From a bacterium (lineage in GTDB: Bacteria > Vulcanimicrobiota > Vulcanimicrobiia > Eremiobacterales > Eremiobacteraceae): a stretch of 64,000 bases of DNA. The notes under the pieces were generated by a model that searched no databases, was not told where the DNA came from, and worked only from the letters and a program-made list of their open reading frames with translations. This document shows, in pieces, positions 32,700 to 40,981 of this stretch. The stretch's first letter is position 1. Every line of letters starts with the position of its first letter. Location: the NCBI GenBank assembly GCA_902812405.1, contig CADDZI010000005.1:1-64000 (forward strand), written 5' to 3'. Both the position numbers and the translations under genes were made by a program.

Positions 32700-33931
32700 G
32701 GGAGCCCGTTGCGGGACCCCGACGGTGAGCGCCCGTTGCGAGGAGAGGGTCTGCGCGGGGCGTCAAGCCCCAATGCCACCATCATCTGCACGCCTGTGGC
32801 CAGCGCGGATTCGTCAATCGTAAACTGAGGGCTGTGATGCGGAGGACTGCTTTCTTCCGGCTTGCCGGCGCCGACAAAGAAAAAACACCCCGGGCAGCGT
32901 TCCAGGAAAAAGGAAAAGTCTTCTGAGCCCATGATTTTCGGTTGCTCGGCGACGCGCTGCGGCCCCAAAAGCGATGCCGCCAACGACCGCACGTAGGCCG
33001 CCTCGCCGGCATCGTTGCGCGTCACGCCGTACACGCGCCGGTAGTCCAATTCGTAGCTGGCGCCGGCGGCTGCGCAACAGCCCGCCACAACGTCCTCGAT
33101 GAATTTCGGCATCTCGTTGCGTAGCGATTCGTCGAACGTACGCACCGTGCCCAGCAGGCGGGCAGTCTGCGGAATGACGTTATGCGCCGTACCGCTGACG
33201 AGCGACCCAATCGTGACGACCGCCGGTTCCAGCGGGTCGACTCGCCGGCTGACGACCGTCTGCAGCGCCTGCACCACGGATGCCGCTGTCAGAATGGGAT
33301 CCACTGTCCGGTGCGGTTGTGCACCGTGGCCGCCGCGCCCGATAATGGTAACCTCGATCGTGTCGCTGGATGCCATCATGGGGCCGGGCCGGGTCAGGAC
33401 CATCCCCGCCAGATGTTCCGACCACAGGTGCAGGCCGTACACCGCGTCCACGTGCGGTTCGTCAAGCACGCCGTCGGCGATCATGGCCGCCGCTCCCCCG
33501 CGCCCCTCTTCGGCGGGTTGGAAACACAGCACGAGCGTGCCGCACACCTCGTCGCGCAACCGCGCAAGCATGTCCGCGGCACCCAACAGGATCGCCACGT
33601 GACCGTCGTGACCGCAGGCATGCATTTTCCCGGGCTCGCGCGAGGCGAAGGGAACCCCGCTCTCCTCGGTCAACGGCAGCGCATCCATGTCTGCACGCAG
33701 GAGCACCGTGCGCCCCGGCCGCCCGGAGCGCATGATGCCGACGACGCCGGTTCGCCCGACCTTCTCTCGCACCTCGTATCCCAGGGTGCGCAAACGGGCC
33801 GCCACGATGCCCGCCGTTCGCACTTCTTCAAAACCGAGCTCGGGATGGGCGTGAAGATCGCGCCGGACTCGAATGACGTCCTCGACGACCGTCTCGGGAA
33901 TTTTGACGGCATCCGTCAGCGACATGCTCAT
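32696..33931 (-). CDS. M20 family amidohydrolase (IAA-/hippurate hydrolase-like)
   Basis: This metal-dependent amidohydrolase of the M20D group has 411 residues from ATG 33931. The metal ligands are recognisable: DMDALPLTEESG, HACGHDGHVAIL (Cys and His ligands), FQPAEEGRGGAAAM (Glu-Glu) and the C-terminal MGSEDFSFF. A lid or dimerisation domain (about 185-300) contains GRGGHGAQPH. Relatives cleave N-acyl amino acids, hippurate or indole-3-acetyl conjugates; the substrate cannot be read here. The coding tail is Pro/Ser/Arg-rich, and its TAG stop is the GTAG head of a REP-like element. Confidence 0.9.
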   Translation of the reverse strand: MSMSLTDAVKIPETVVEDVIRVRRDLHAHPELGFEEVRTAGIVAARLRTLGYEVREKVGRTGVVGIMRSGRPGRTVLLRADMDALPLTEESGVPFASREPGKMHACGHDGHVAILLGAADMLARLRDEVCGTLVLCFQPAEEGRGGAAAMIADGVLDEPHVDAVYGLHLWSEHLAGMVLTRPGPMMASSDTIEVTIIGRGGHGAQPHRTVDPILTAASVVQALQTVVSRRVDPLEPAVVTIGSLVSGTAHNVIPQTARLLGTVRTFDESLRNEMPKFIEDVVAGCCAAAGASYELDYRRVYGVTRNDAGEAAYVRSLAASLLGPQRVAEQPKIMGSEDFSFFLERCPGCFFFVGAGKPEESSPPHHSPQFTIDESALATGVQMMVALGLDAPRRPSPRNGRSPSGSRNGLP

Positions 33932-34036
33932 ACCAGACCACGCCTTTGGCGAGAGGGTGCCCATGCCGACGCAGCCGCTTTTGGAGTCAATCCCGGCGAG
34001 GCGCAACCCCGCCGGGAGGCGAAAGAACGGTTCCGC

Positions 34037-35062
34037 ATGTTCAAGGCAGCTCCGCTGGTCATAGGTGGCATTTCCATTTTCCCGCCGCTGGCCCTGGCGC
34101 CGATGGCCGGGGTGACCAACGCTCTGTTCCGGCGGCTCTTCAAGCCCTTTGGCTTGGGCCTCACGGTCAGCGAATTCGTCTCCGCGCAGTCGCTCGTACG
34201 CGGCAACAAGCGCACGCTCGAGATGATTGACGTTTATCCGGACGAGCGCCCCACCGCGGTCCAGCTGCACGGTAATGATCCCGCCGTCATGGCGCGAGCC
34301 GCCGCCTTCGTCGAAGAGTGCGGTGCAGACATCGTCGACATTAACTTTGGCTGTCCGGCACCCAAGATCGTCAAGGGCGGCGACGGCGCGGCTATCCTGC
34401 GCGACCCTGACCTCGCCGTTGCCATCTGTGCCGCCGTCCGCAAAGCCGTCCAACGCGCACCGGTGACGGTCAAAATGCGCGTGGGCTGGTCGGCCGACCG
34501 CTTTACCTTCATTGAAATTGCCAAACGGGCCGAGGCAGTGGGCATCAACGCCTTCACCCTGCACGGCCGGTATGGGCAGCAATTCTACAAGGGCACGGCC
34601 GACTGGTCGTACATTGCACGCTTGAAACGCGAGGTGCAGGTGCCCGTCATCGGCAACGGCGACCTGCGCCATGCCACGGAGGCCGTGCAGCGCATGCAGG
34701 AGACCAGCGTGGACGGCGTCATGGTCGGCCGGGCGGCGTTGGGCAATCCCTGGCTCGTGCGCGACATGGCCGCGGCATTACGCGGCGAAGCAATCCCTCC
34801 CCCTCCGAGCGTGGCGGAACGCGTGGAGTTCGCCCGCCGGCACTTCGATGCAATGATCGAACGCTACGGGGAAAAGTCGGGCCTGCTGCAAATGCGTAAG
34901 CACCTGGGGTGGTACTTGAAAGGCATCGAAGGGGCGGCCGCACTGCGGGAAGCCATCAACCACGAGACGACTCCCTGGGGCGTCCACGCCATCCTCGACG
35001 AGGCGGCGACGCGCACGGTCGCGGCCGAGGCTGGCACCGAGGCGCTGGCCGAAGCCGTCTGA
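34037..35062 (+). CDS. dusB: tRNA-dihydrouridine synthase (DusB-like)
   Basis: This flavoenzyme reduces specific uridines in tRNA to dihydrouridine. From ATG 34037 it has 341 residues. Family landmarks are LAPMAGVTNALFRRL, the catalytic Cys in INFGCPAPKIVKGGDGAAIL, VKMRVGW, FTLHGRYGQQFY, IGNGDL and VMVGRAALGNPWL, with the helical domain (FARRHFDAMIERYGE, MRKHLGWYLKG) at the end. The C-terminus is Ala/Glu-rich. It diverges from the M20 gene; the in-frame extension back to 33182 is the shadow of that gene. Confidence 0.94.
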   Translation: MFKAAPLVIGGISIFPPLALAPMAGVTNALFRRLFKPFGLGLTVSEFVSAQSLVRGNKRTLEMIDVYPDERPTAVQLHGNDPAVMARAAAFVEECGADIVDINFGCPAPKIVKGGDGAAILRDPDLAVAICAAVRKAVQRAPVTVKMRVGWSADRFTFIEIAKRAEAVGINAFTLHGRYGQQFYKGTADWSYIARLKREVQVPVIGNGDLRHATEAVQRMQETSVDGVMVGRAALGNPWLVRDMAAALRGEAIPPPPSVAERVEFARRHFDAMIERYGEKSGLLQMRKHLGWYLKGIEGAAALREAINHETTPWGVHAILDEAATRTVAAEAGTEALAEAV

Positions 35063-35252
35063 AGAGGTCGCCCCCTCTACAGGACCCGGTGGCGTTTGGG
35101 CGGTGCACCTCGCTCTTGCCGGACGCCGGGCCGGGCCGGCGAGCTTTGCAACCTTCGCGCCTCCCCGCGGGTAGCACTGATGCGGGCGGAAAGTGCGGCC
35201 CACACCGTGAAGGCCCGCCGCAGCCGACGCGCGCATCACGAGGATTGCATCG

Positions 35253-35870
35253 ATGAATCCAGATGAGTCTCAACCCGCCGCCGTTCCCGCGTCGCCGCCC
35301 AGCCCTCCGGCCGGCGCACAGGCCGCAGGACTGACCGCCGGCCATACCGGTGCGCCGCTGCAGCATGCCCGCAGCGTCGGTGAAGCACTCGCCAATCTGG
35401 CGGGCTTCATTCCCGGCTTCAGCGGCTACAAGACGACGGAAGATCGCCGCATCGCGGACAAACAACTGCGGGCCGCGATCAGCGAACGCCTGAGCCACGT
35501 CCGTGAAAGACTCCTGACCGCGGTTGAGGCCCGCTCCCGTTCGGGCTCCCTGGAAGGCCTGGACGCCATCGATCGTAGCACCCGGCGGCTGGAGCGCCTC
35601 ATCGACCGCCTGCGCTTTGCGGATTACGGCTATGCCGCCGTCTTCGACAGGGTTCACATGGGTGAGGCCGAGGTTGAACGCCTGTACGAGTATGACGCGG
35701 CCACCCTGGCGCGGGTGGGGGATTTCGACGCGGCGGCGGCGGGCATTGAAAGCGCTTCGGGAGGCGAACAACTGACAGCCGCGCTGGCCGCAATGGATGC
35801 GCTCACGGCCGAGGTTGACCGCCGCTTCGAGGCACGCAAACACCTCTTCGACAGCTTGCCGATCGCGTGA
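35253..35870 (+). CDS. helical protein of unknown function paired with the SPFH/zinc-ribbon gene
   Basis: This 205-residue protein has no signal peptide or membrane helix. A disordered Ala/Pro N-terminus (1-40) leads to a conserved-looking segment LAGFIPGFSGYKTTEDRR. Long charged helices follow (about 65-140) and a helical tail. Proteins with a GYK...RR..DK motif of this kind sit next to YdjI-like SPFH/zinc-ribbon proteins in envelope-stress (phage-shock-like) neighbourhoods; I recall this pattern but cannot check it. The gap of 106 bases to the SPFH gene is consistent with an operon. A membrane-associated scaffold role is a guess. Confidence 0.65.
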   Translation: MNPDESQPAAVPASPPSPPAGAQAAGLTAGHTGAPLQHARSVGEALANLAGFIPGFSGYKTTEDRRIADKQLRAAISERLSHVRERLLTAVEARSRSGSLEGLDAIDRSTRRLERLIDRLRFADYGYAAVFDRVHMGEAEVERLYEYDAATLARVGDFDAAAAGIESASGGEQLTAALAAMDALTAEVDRRFEARKHLFDSLPIA

Positions 35871-35976
35871 GGACATTGCAACCGCCGGCAGCTGTCCCGC
35901 GGCTCGTCTCGGGCACGCCCATGCATCCCGTGCATCTGCGGCGGCCGGCACCCCACCTCGTAGAAAGGACCCTCGG

Positions 35977-37113
35977 ATGGCGTTAGGACTTTCGGTCATC
36001 GAATTCTTCGACGACAGCGGGCGACAGATCGTGCACCGCTGGCCCGAAACCGGCTCCACAGACATCACGTGGGGCAGCCAGCTCATCGTCCAGGAAAGTC
36101 AAGCTGCCGTTTTCTTCCGCGACGGCAAGGCGCTCGACACGTTCGGCCCCGGACGCTACACGCTCTCGACGCAAAACCTGCCGCTGCTAACGGGCCTGCT
36201 TGCGCTTCCCTTCCGCGGCACCTCGCCCTTCCAAGCTGAGGTGTATTTCGTCTCCCTCAAGGTTTTCACGAACCAGCGCTGGGGCACGGCCGACCCGATC
36301 GTCTTCCGCGATGCCGAGTTTGCCATGGTGCGGCTGCGGGCGTACGGGATCTTCAGCATCCGCGTGACTGACCCTCAGGTGTTCGTCAACACGATCGTCG
36401 GCACCCAGAACATCTACACGTCGGATGCCCTGCAGGACTTTTTCCGTACCATCATCGTGGCGCGCTTGAATGCACTTTTGGGGCAAACCGTCACGAGCAT
36501 CTTGGACTTACCGCGTTCCTACGACGCGCTGGCTGCGGCGACCAAAGGCCGCGTCAAAGATGACTTCGCTCAATACGGGGTCGAGATGCTGGACTTCCTC
36601 ATCAACGCCATCACCCCGCCGGATGACGTCCAGAAAGTCATCGACGAGCGGACCGGCATGGGTGTCGTCGGCAACATGGGGCAGTACATGCAGTACAAGG
36701 CGGCACGCTCGCTGGAAGAGGCGGCACAGAATCCGGGCGGGTCGGCCGGCGCCGCCGCCGGCCTGGGCATGGGAGTCGGCCTCGGCATGGCGGTACCCGG
36801 CATGATCTCGCAAGCCGTCCAGCAAGCACAGGCGGGAATGCAAGCGGGTGCGGCAGCAGCGTCTGGAGCGGCACCGGCCGCAGGATCTCCCAGCGGGGAG
36901 GCCCCGGCAGCCGCCACAAGCGCGGGAGGCGGTTCAGCGACCGCCGCAGCCGTCAGGGTGTGTCCGCAATGCCATGCTTCGGTGCCGGCCGGAGCAAAAT
37001 TTTGTCCGGCCTGCGGGGCCGTGATTGCCGGTCCGGCTCCGTGCCCCACCTGTCATCAGGAGACACCGCCCACAGCCAGGTTCTGCCCGCATTGCGGTGC
37101 AAAGCTCGCCTAA
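35977..37113 (+). CDS. SPFH domain protein with two C-terminal zinc ribbons (YdjI-like)
   Basis: This 378-residue protein begins MALGLSVIEFFDD and carries an SPFH/virion-core-like domain (about 20-240, with ESQAAVFFRDGKALDTFGPGRY near the start). A Gly/Ala/Met-rich hydrophobic linker follows (about 255-325) and then two zinc ribbons (CPQCH...CPACG and CPTCH...CPHCG, about 328-376). This matches the Bacillus YdjI type, linked to the PspA/envelope-stress network. There is no classical membrane helix, but the linker is hydrophobic enough to associate with membranes. ATG 35977 follows GAAAGGACC. Confidence 0.88.
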   Translation: MALGLSVIEFFDDSGRQIVHRWPETGSTDITWGSQLIVQESQAAVFFRDGKALDTFGPGRYTLSTQNLPLLTGLLALPFRGTSPFQAEVYFVSLKVFTNQRWGTADPIVFRDAEFAMVRLRAYGIFSIRVTDPQVFVNTIVGTQNIYTSDALQDFFRTIIVARLNALLGQTVTSILDLPRSYDALAAATKGRVKDDFAQYGVEMLDFLINAITPPDDVQKVIDERTGMGVVGNMGQYMQYKAARSLEEAAQNPGGSAGAAAGLGMGVGLGMAVPGMISQAVQQAQAGMQAGAAAASGAAPAAGSPSGEAPAAATSAGGGSATAAAVRVCPQCHASVPAGAKFCPACGAVIAGPAPCPTCHQETPPTARFCPHCGAKLA

Positions 37114-37201
37114 AGCACAAAGCGTAAGGTCATGTGGCGTACGGCACAAGGCTAAGGCATAAGGAAAGGCGGCCGTTGGGCGACAATCGGCTGGCACACG
37201 T

Positions 37202-38143
37202 GTGGCTGCCCTGGCGCAGACTCTGGAGGGGCTGACCCGGCGCGCCATCTTGAGCGCCGCGGATAGCCCGCGCCTGCAACATCTCGCTTACCGCTTCGGC
37301 ATGAACGTCGGGGTGCGGCGCTTCGTGGCGGGCGAAACCCTGGAGGAATTTCTCGGTGTTGCGCGCCGGTTGAACGCGCGCGGCTTTCTCGTTGCCGCCG
37401 GTATGCTGGGCGAGGGCGTGCAGGCGGAACGCGACGCCGCGGGGGTCGTGCACGATTACTGCCATCTCGCCCGGCGTATCGCCGCCGAAGGTCTGCGTGC
37501 CAGTATCGCCCTCAAGTTAACCCACCTGGGCTTGGCCATCCGGGCCGGCCTCGCCCTCGACAACGTTTGGGCGATCGTTCGCGAGGCGCAGCGGCTTGGG
37601 CTTTTCGTGCGCATTGACATGGAGCAGTCGGCGTACACGGATGCGACGCTCGAGATCTACCGCCGATTGCTCTCCGAGGGAATGACGAACGTCGGTACCG
37701 TGCTGCAAGCTTATCTCTACCGTTCCCAGGCGGATCTGGCGGCGCTGGCTCCCTTGCGTCCCAATCTGCGCCTCGTCAAGGGCGCGTACCTGGAGCCGCC
37801 GGACGTCGCCTTTCCCAAGAAGGGCGACGTCGACCGCAACTTGGTTGCGTTGATCGAACAGTCGTTTGCCGCCGGTGGCTTTACAGCGATTGCAACGCAC
37901 GACCGGCGCATCATCGAGCAGACCATCGACCTCGTGGCCCGTACGGGGACGCCGCCCGAGCGCTGGGAGTTTCAGATGCTGTATGGGGTGCGGCCCGCTT
38001 TGCAGGATGAACTACGGGCGCGAGGTTTTTCCGTGCGCCTGGCGGTCCCGTTCGGTTCGCAGTGGTATCCGTACCTCATGCGCCGGCTGGCCGAGCGTCC
38101 TGCCAACCTGTTCTTCTTTGCAGGTGCGTTGTGGCGCAGGTAA
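37202..38143 (+). CDS. proline dehydrogenase
   Basis: This monofunctional FAD-dependent proline dehydrogenase has 313 residues and would oxidise proline to pyrroline-5-carboxylate. The barrel motifs are ALKLTHLG, FVRIDMEQSAYTDATLEIYR, RLVKGAYLEPPDVAFPKK, AIATHDRRIIE, WEFQMLYGVRPALQ and the C-terminal YPYLMRRLAERPAN. It starts at GTG 37202. The 3' end overlaps the following lyase gene by 13 bases, so the two are translated together. A P5C dehydrogenase is not adjacent. Confidence 0.92.
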   Translation: MAALAQTLEGLTRRAILSAADSPRLQHLAYRFGMNVGVRRFVAGETLEEFLGVARRLNARGFLVAAGMLGEGVQAERDAAGVVHDYCHLARRIAAEGLRASIALKLTHLGLAIRAGLALDNVWAIVREAQRLGLFVRIDMEQSAYTDATLEIYRRLLSEGMTNVGTVLQAYLYRSQADLAALAPLRPNLRLVKGAYLEPPDVAFPKKGDVDRNLVALIEQSFAAGGFTAIATHDRRIIEQTIDLVARTGTPPERWEFQMLYGVRPALQDELRARGFSVRLAVPFGSQWYPYLMRRLAERPANLFFFAGALWRR

Positions 38144-39069
38144 CGGGAGCGTGCAGGCCGGCCGCCGAGGGTGTCATCGCCGCCAGCCTGACTCCTTTTA
38201 ACGAGCGCGGAGATCCGGATCCCGAACTTTTGGCCGAACACTGCCGCACGCTCTTGGCGCAGGGGTGCCGTGACGTCGTGCTGCTGGGGACGACCGGCGA
38301 AGCGCCCTCGCTGACCTCGGACGAACGGCGCCGTCTGCTGGAAGACGTCATCGCGCGCGGGGTGGACCCGGGCCGGCTGATTGTCGGCGCCGGCAGCTGC
38401 GCCCCGCGGGAGACCGCGCGGTTGATTCGGCATGCCCTGGGGACTGGCGTGACGCGCGTCTTGGTCGTGCCTCCCTTTTACTACAAACAGGTTAGCGAAG
38501 ACGGCATCTTTGATGCGTTTGCCGCCGTCCTCGATGGGACGGCCGACGAACGAGTCCGCCTTTTCCTCTATCTCATACCGCAGTACACCGGCGTGCCGAT
38601 GAGCTGCGACCTCATCGCTCGCCTGCATGCTGCGTACCCCCGGCACATCGTCGGCCTCAAAGACAGCACGGGCGACTGGAACGTCACGCAAAGCCTGTGC
38701 CGCGAGCTCGCCGCGAGCATGGACGTCTTGGTGGGAAGCGAGAGGTGGTTGCTGCCGGTGCTGGCGGCAGGCGGAAGGGGCTGCATCTCCGCCACCGCCA
38801 ACGTCAACGCGCCTCAGATCATGCACCTGTACGAGCACCGTCACGATGCGGCTGCGCTGCAGTACGATGCAGCGGTGACCGCGGTGCGGCAGGCATTTGA
38901 AACCTATCCTCTCATTGCCGCGCTCAAGGCGTACCTGGCGGTGACGTCGGGGATTGCCGCGTGGCGCCGCGTGCGGCCGCCGCTGAGGTCTTTGAACGAA
39001 ACGGCCGAGCGCGATCTCGTCGAGGCCGTGATGCGGGCGCGCCGCTCTCCCACCGCACCCAGCGCCTGA
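38131..39069 (+). CDS. DapA-superfamily Schiff-base lyase, probably not a true DHDPS
   Basis: This class I aldolase of the DapA/NanA superfamily has 312 residues from GTG 38131. It has GTTGEAPSLTSDER, the Tyr of the catalytic triad in LYLIPQYTG, and the Schiff-base Lys in VGLKDSTGD. In dihydrodipicolinate synthase the P-S-R-T-G Arg binds the substrate carboxylate; here the segment reads PQYTG, so that Arg is replaced by Tyr. With its overlap to proline dehydrogenase, this argues for a catabolic lyase or deaminase, for example one acting on hydroxyproline- or sugar-acid-derived keto acids. The exact substrate is unknown. Confidence 0.85.
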   Translation: MAQVTGACRPAAEGVIAASLTPFNERGDPDPELLAEHCRTLLAQGCRDVVLLGTTGEAPSLTSDERRRLLEDVIARGVDPGRLIVGAGSCAPRETARLIRHALGTGVTRVLVVPPFYYKQVSEDGIFDAFAAVLDGTADERVRLFLYLIPQYTGVPMSCDLIARLHAAYPRHIVGLKDSTGDWNVTQSLCRELAASMDVLVGSERWLLPVLAAGGRGCISATANVNAPQIMHLYEHRHDAAALQYDAAVTAVRQAFETYPLIAALKAYLAVTSGIAAWRRVRPPLRSLNETAERDLVEAVMRARRSPTAPSA

Positions 39070-39176
39070 GGGCACCAGCAGCCTGGCCAAGAACCGGCTA
39101 CCGTGTGCGCAAAGGCGGCGCGAGCAAAAACCGCACGCACAGGGGGGCCTTCGCCGGTGCGGCGAAGGCAGACCTC

Positions 39177-40451
39177 ATGATGGCCCAAGAGAGCCAAAGC
39201 CGGGCTGCTCTTTTTGATGCGGTCTACACGGCGTACAAGGAGTTCCTGAACCCGCCGCTGGCGCGCTTCATGAAGTTGTCTGGCGCGGGGGTCGAAACGC
39301 ATGCCCGCGGCTGCTACGTATACGACCATACCGGCAAGGCGTACTTGGATTTCTGCGGCGGCTACGGGGTGTTTACCTTGGGTTACCAGCATCCGGCGGT
39401 GGTGGAAGCCGTACGCCGGCAGCTCGATCGCATGGCCCTCTCGTCGCGTGTCTTCTTCAACGAGCAGACGGCCGCGCTGGCCAAAGCGCTGGCTGACATC
39501 GCGCCCGGCGACCTGCGTATTTCCTTTTTCTCAAACAGCGGGACCGAAGCGGTCGAAGCGGCCCTGAAATTGGCGCGACTCTCCACCAAGCGCGTGCACA
39601 TTGTCTCAACCTACAACGGCTACCATGGCAAGACGATGGGCAGCCTGACCGCAACCGGCCGCGACCTGTTCCGGGATAAGTTCGCGCCTTTGGTACCCGA
39701 GTTCGAGCACGTGCCGTTCGGCGACCTCGAAGCTTTGGATCGCGCCTTGCCCAACGCCGCCGCCTTCATCGTCGAGCCGATTCAGTGCGAGGGCGGGGTC
39801 GTCGTTCCGCCCGAGGGTTACCTGCGCGGCGTGCGCGCCTTGTGTGACCAGCACGGCGCGCTGCTCATTGCCGACGAGGTGCAAACCGGCTTGGGCCGGA
39901 CGGGATATCTGTGGGGCGTCGACAGCGAGCAGGTCGTTCCCGATATCATGACGGCCGCCAAGGGGCTCTCCGGCGGCGTCGTCCCGATCGGTGCCACCAT
40001 CGCCAAGACCGACGTGTGGATGCGCGCCTTCGGCGACAGTCCGCTGCTCCACACCTCCACCTTCGGCGGGAACCCCTTGGCATGCACGGCCGGCTTGGCT
40101 GCCCTTGAGGTCCTGCGCAGCGAAAACCTGGTTGAGCGTGCCAAAATCCAGGGTGCCTATCTGCTCGAGGCGGCGGGCGAGCTCCAGCGGCGCTTCCCCG
40201 AGGTTGTCGCCGAGGTACGGGGGCGCGGCTTGGTTGTCGGCGTCGTCTTGCGCCACGAGGGCTACGGCGGCGTCATTATTCCGGAATGCCTCAAGCGCGG
40301 CCTGACCGTCGCCTACACCCTCAACCAGCAGCGCGTCATCCGCCTGGAGCCGCCGCTCATCGTGTCGCAGGCCGACATTGACCGCGCCCTGGCGATCCTC
40401 GCCGAGGCTGCGGCGCAGGCCCGGGCCAAACTGGGGGCGCTCTCGGCCTGA
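39177..40451 (+). CDS. class III aminotransferase (putrescine/ornithine aminotransferase-like)
   Basis: This PLP enzyme has 424 residues from ATG 39177, of the acetylornithine/ornithine/putrescine aminotransferase family. Landmarks are FCGGYGVFTLGYQHPAVV, SNSGTEAVEAALKLAR, NGYHGKTMGSLTATG, EPIQCEGGVVVPPEGYL, IADEVQTGLGRTG, and the Schiff-base Lys in TAAKGLSGGVVPIGA. The N-terminal extension (MMAQESQSRAALFDAVYTA) resembles that of putrescine aminotransferase YgjG. The context, with proline dehydrogenase and a keto-acid lyase, fits amino-acid or polyamine breakdown. Its stop overlaps the next gene (ATGA). Confidence 0.9.
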   Translation: MMAQESQSRAALFDAVYTAYKEFLNPPLARFMKLSGAGVETHARGCYVYDHTGKAYLDFCGGYGVFTLGYQHPAVVEAVRRQLDRMALSSRVFFNEQTAALAKALADIAPGDLRISFFSNSGTEAVEAALKLARLSTKRVHIVSTYNGYHGKTMGSLTATGRDLFRDKFAPLVPEFEHVPFGDLEALDRALPNAAAFIVEPIQCEGGVVVPPEGYLRGVRALCDQHGALLIADEVQTGLGRTGYLWGVDSEQVVPDIMTAAKGLSGGVVPIGATIAKTDVWMRAFGDSPLLHTSTFGGNPLACTAGLAALEVLRSENLVERAKIQGAYLLEAAGELQRRFPEVVAEVRGRGLVVGVVLRHEGYGGVIIPECLKRGLTVAYTLNQQRVIRLEPPLIVSQADIDRALAILAEAAAQARAKLGALSA

Positions 40452-40894
40452 TGCCCTACGTCGAGACCGCGATTGAGATTCGCGCGCCCCGCCGGGCCAT
40501 CTACGAGCTGGCCAAGGATATGGAGCGCTATCCGGAGTTCATGCCGGATGTCGAGTCCGTCACCGTGCTCTCCCGCAACGGCAACCAGACAGTGACCCGG
40601 TGGAAGACGCTGGTCGAGGAAGCGCCCATCGAATGGACCGAGGTCGACGTCTTCGACGATGCCAACACCCGGATCGACTACCGCCTGATCGAAGGCGACC
40701 TCGACAAGTTTGAGGGCAGCTGGACGTTCGAGGAGCACGACGGGGTGACGCGGGTCGTCCTCGGGGTGGATTACGACTTCGGCGTCCCCTCGCTGGCTGA
40801 GCTCATCGGTCCGATTCTCCAGAAAAAAGTCGAAGAGAATTCCCTCATGATGCTGCGGGCGCTTAAAGAACGCTGCGAGGGAGACCGCACATAG
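40451..40894 (+). CDS. SRPBCC/START-type protein (COQ10/polyketide cyclase-like)
   Basis: This 147-residue protein has a single SRPBCC fold domain. It begins YVETAIEIRAPRRAIYELA, followed by MERYPEFMPDVESV, the characteristic start of the Coq10/polyketide-cyclase-2 group, and ends with a long C-terminal helix (MMLRALKERCE). These domains bind hydrophobic ligands such as quinones, lipids or polyketides in a deep cavity. It is the first gene of a module with an acyl-ACP-reductase-like protein and an unknown protein, so a lipid or acyl ligand is a reasonable inference. Confidence 0.85.
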   Translation: MPYVETAIEIRAPRRAIYELAKDMERYPEFMPDVESVTVLSRNGNQTVTRWKTLVEEAPIEWTEVDVFDDANTRIDYRLIEGDLDKFEGSWTFEEHDGVTRVVLGVDYDFGVPSLAELIGPILQKKVEENSLMMLRALKERCEGDRT

Positions 40895-40981
40895 GCCTTC
40901 AGCCCTGGACCGGCCAGGACCCGGGGCAGTGCGCTGCGAAGACGTACCCTTCCCGGACCTTGCCTACATCCGAGGTTGTCC

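Noticed and set aside
33182-34036. Long N-terminal extension of the Dus gene
   Set aside because: It is the reverse-complement shadow of the M20 gene. Dus homology begins at the ATG at 34037.
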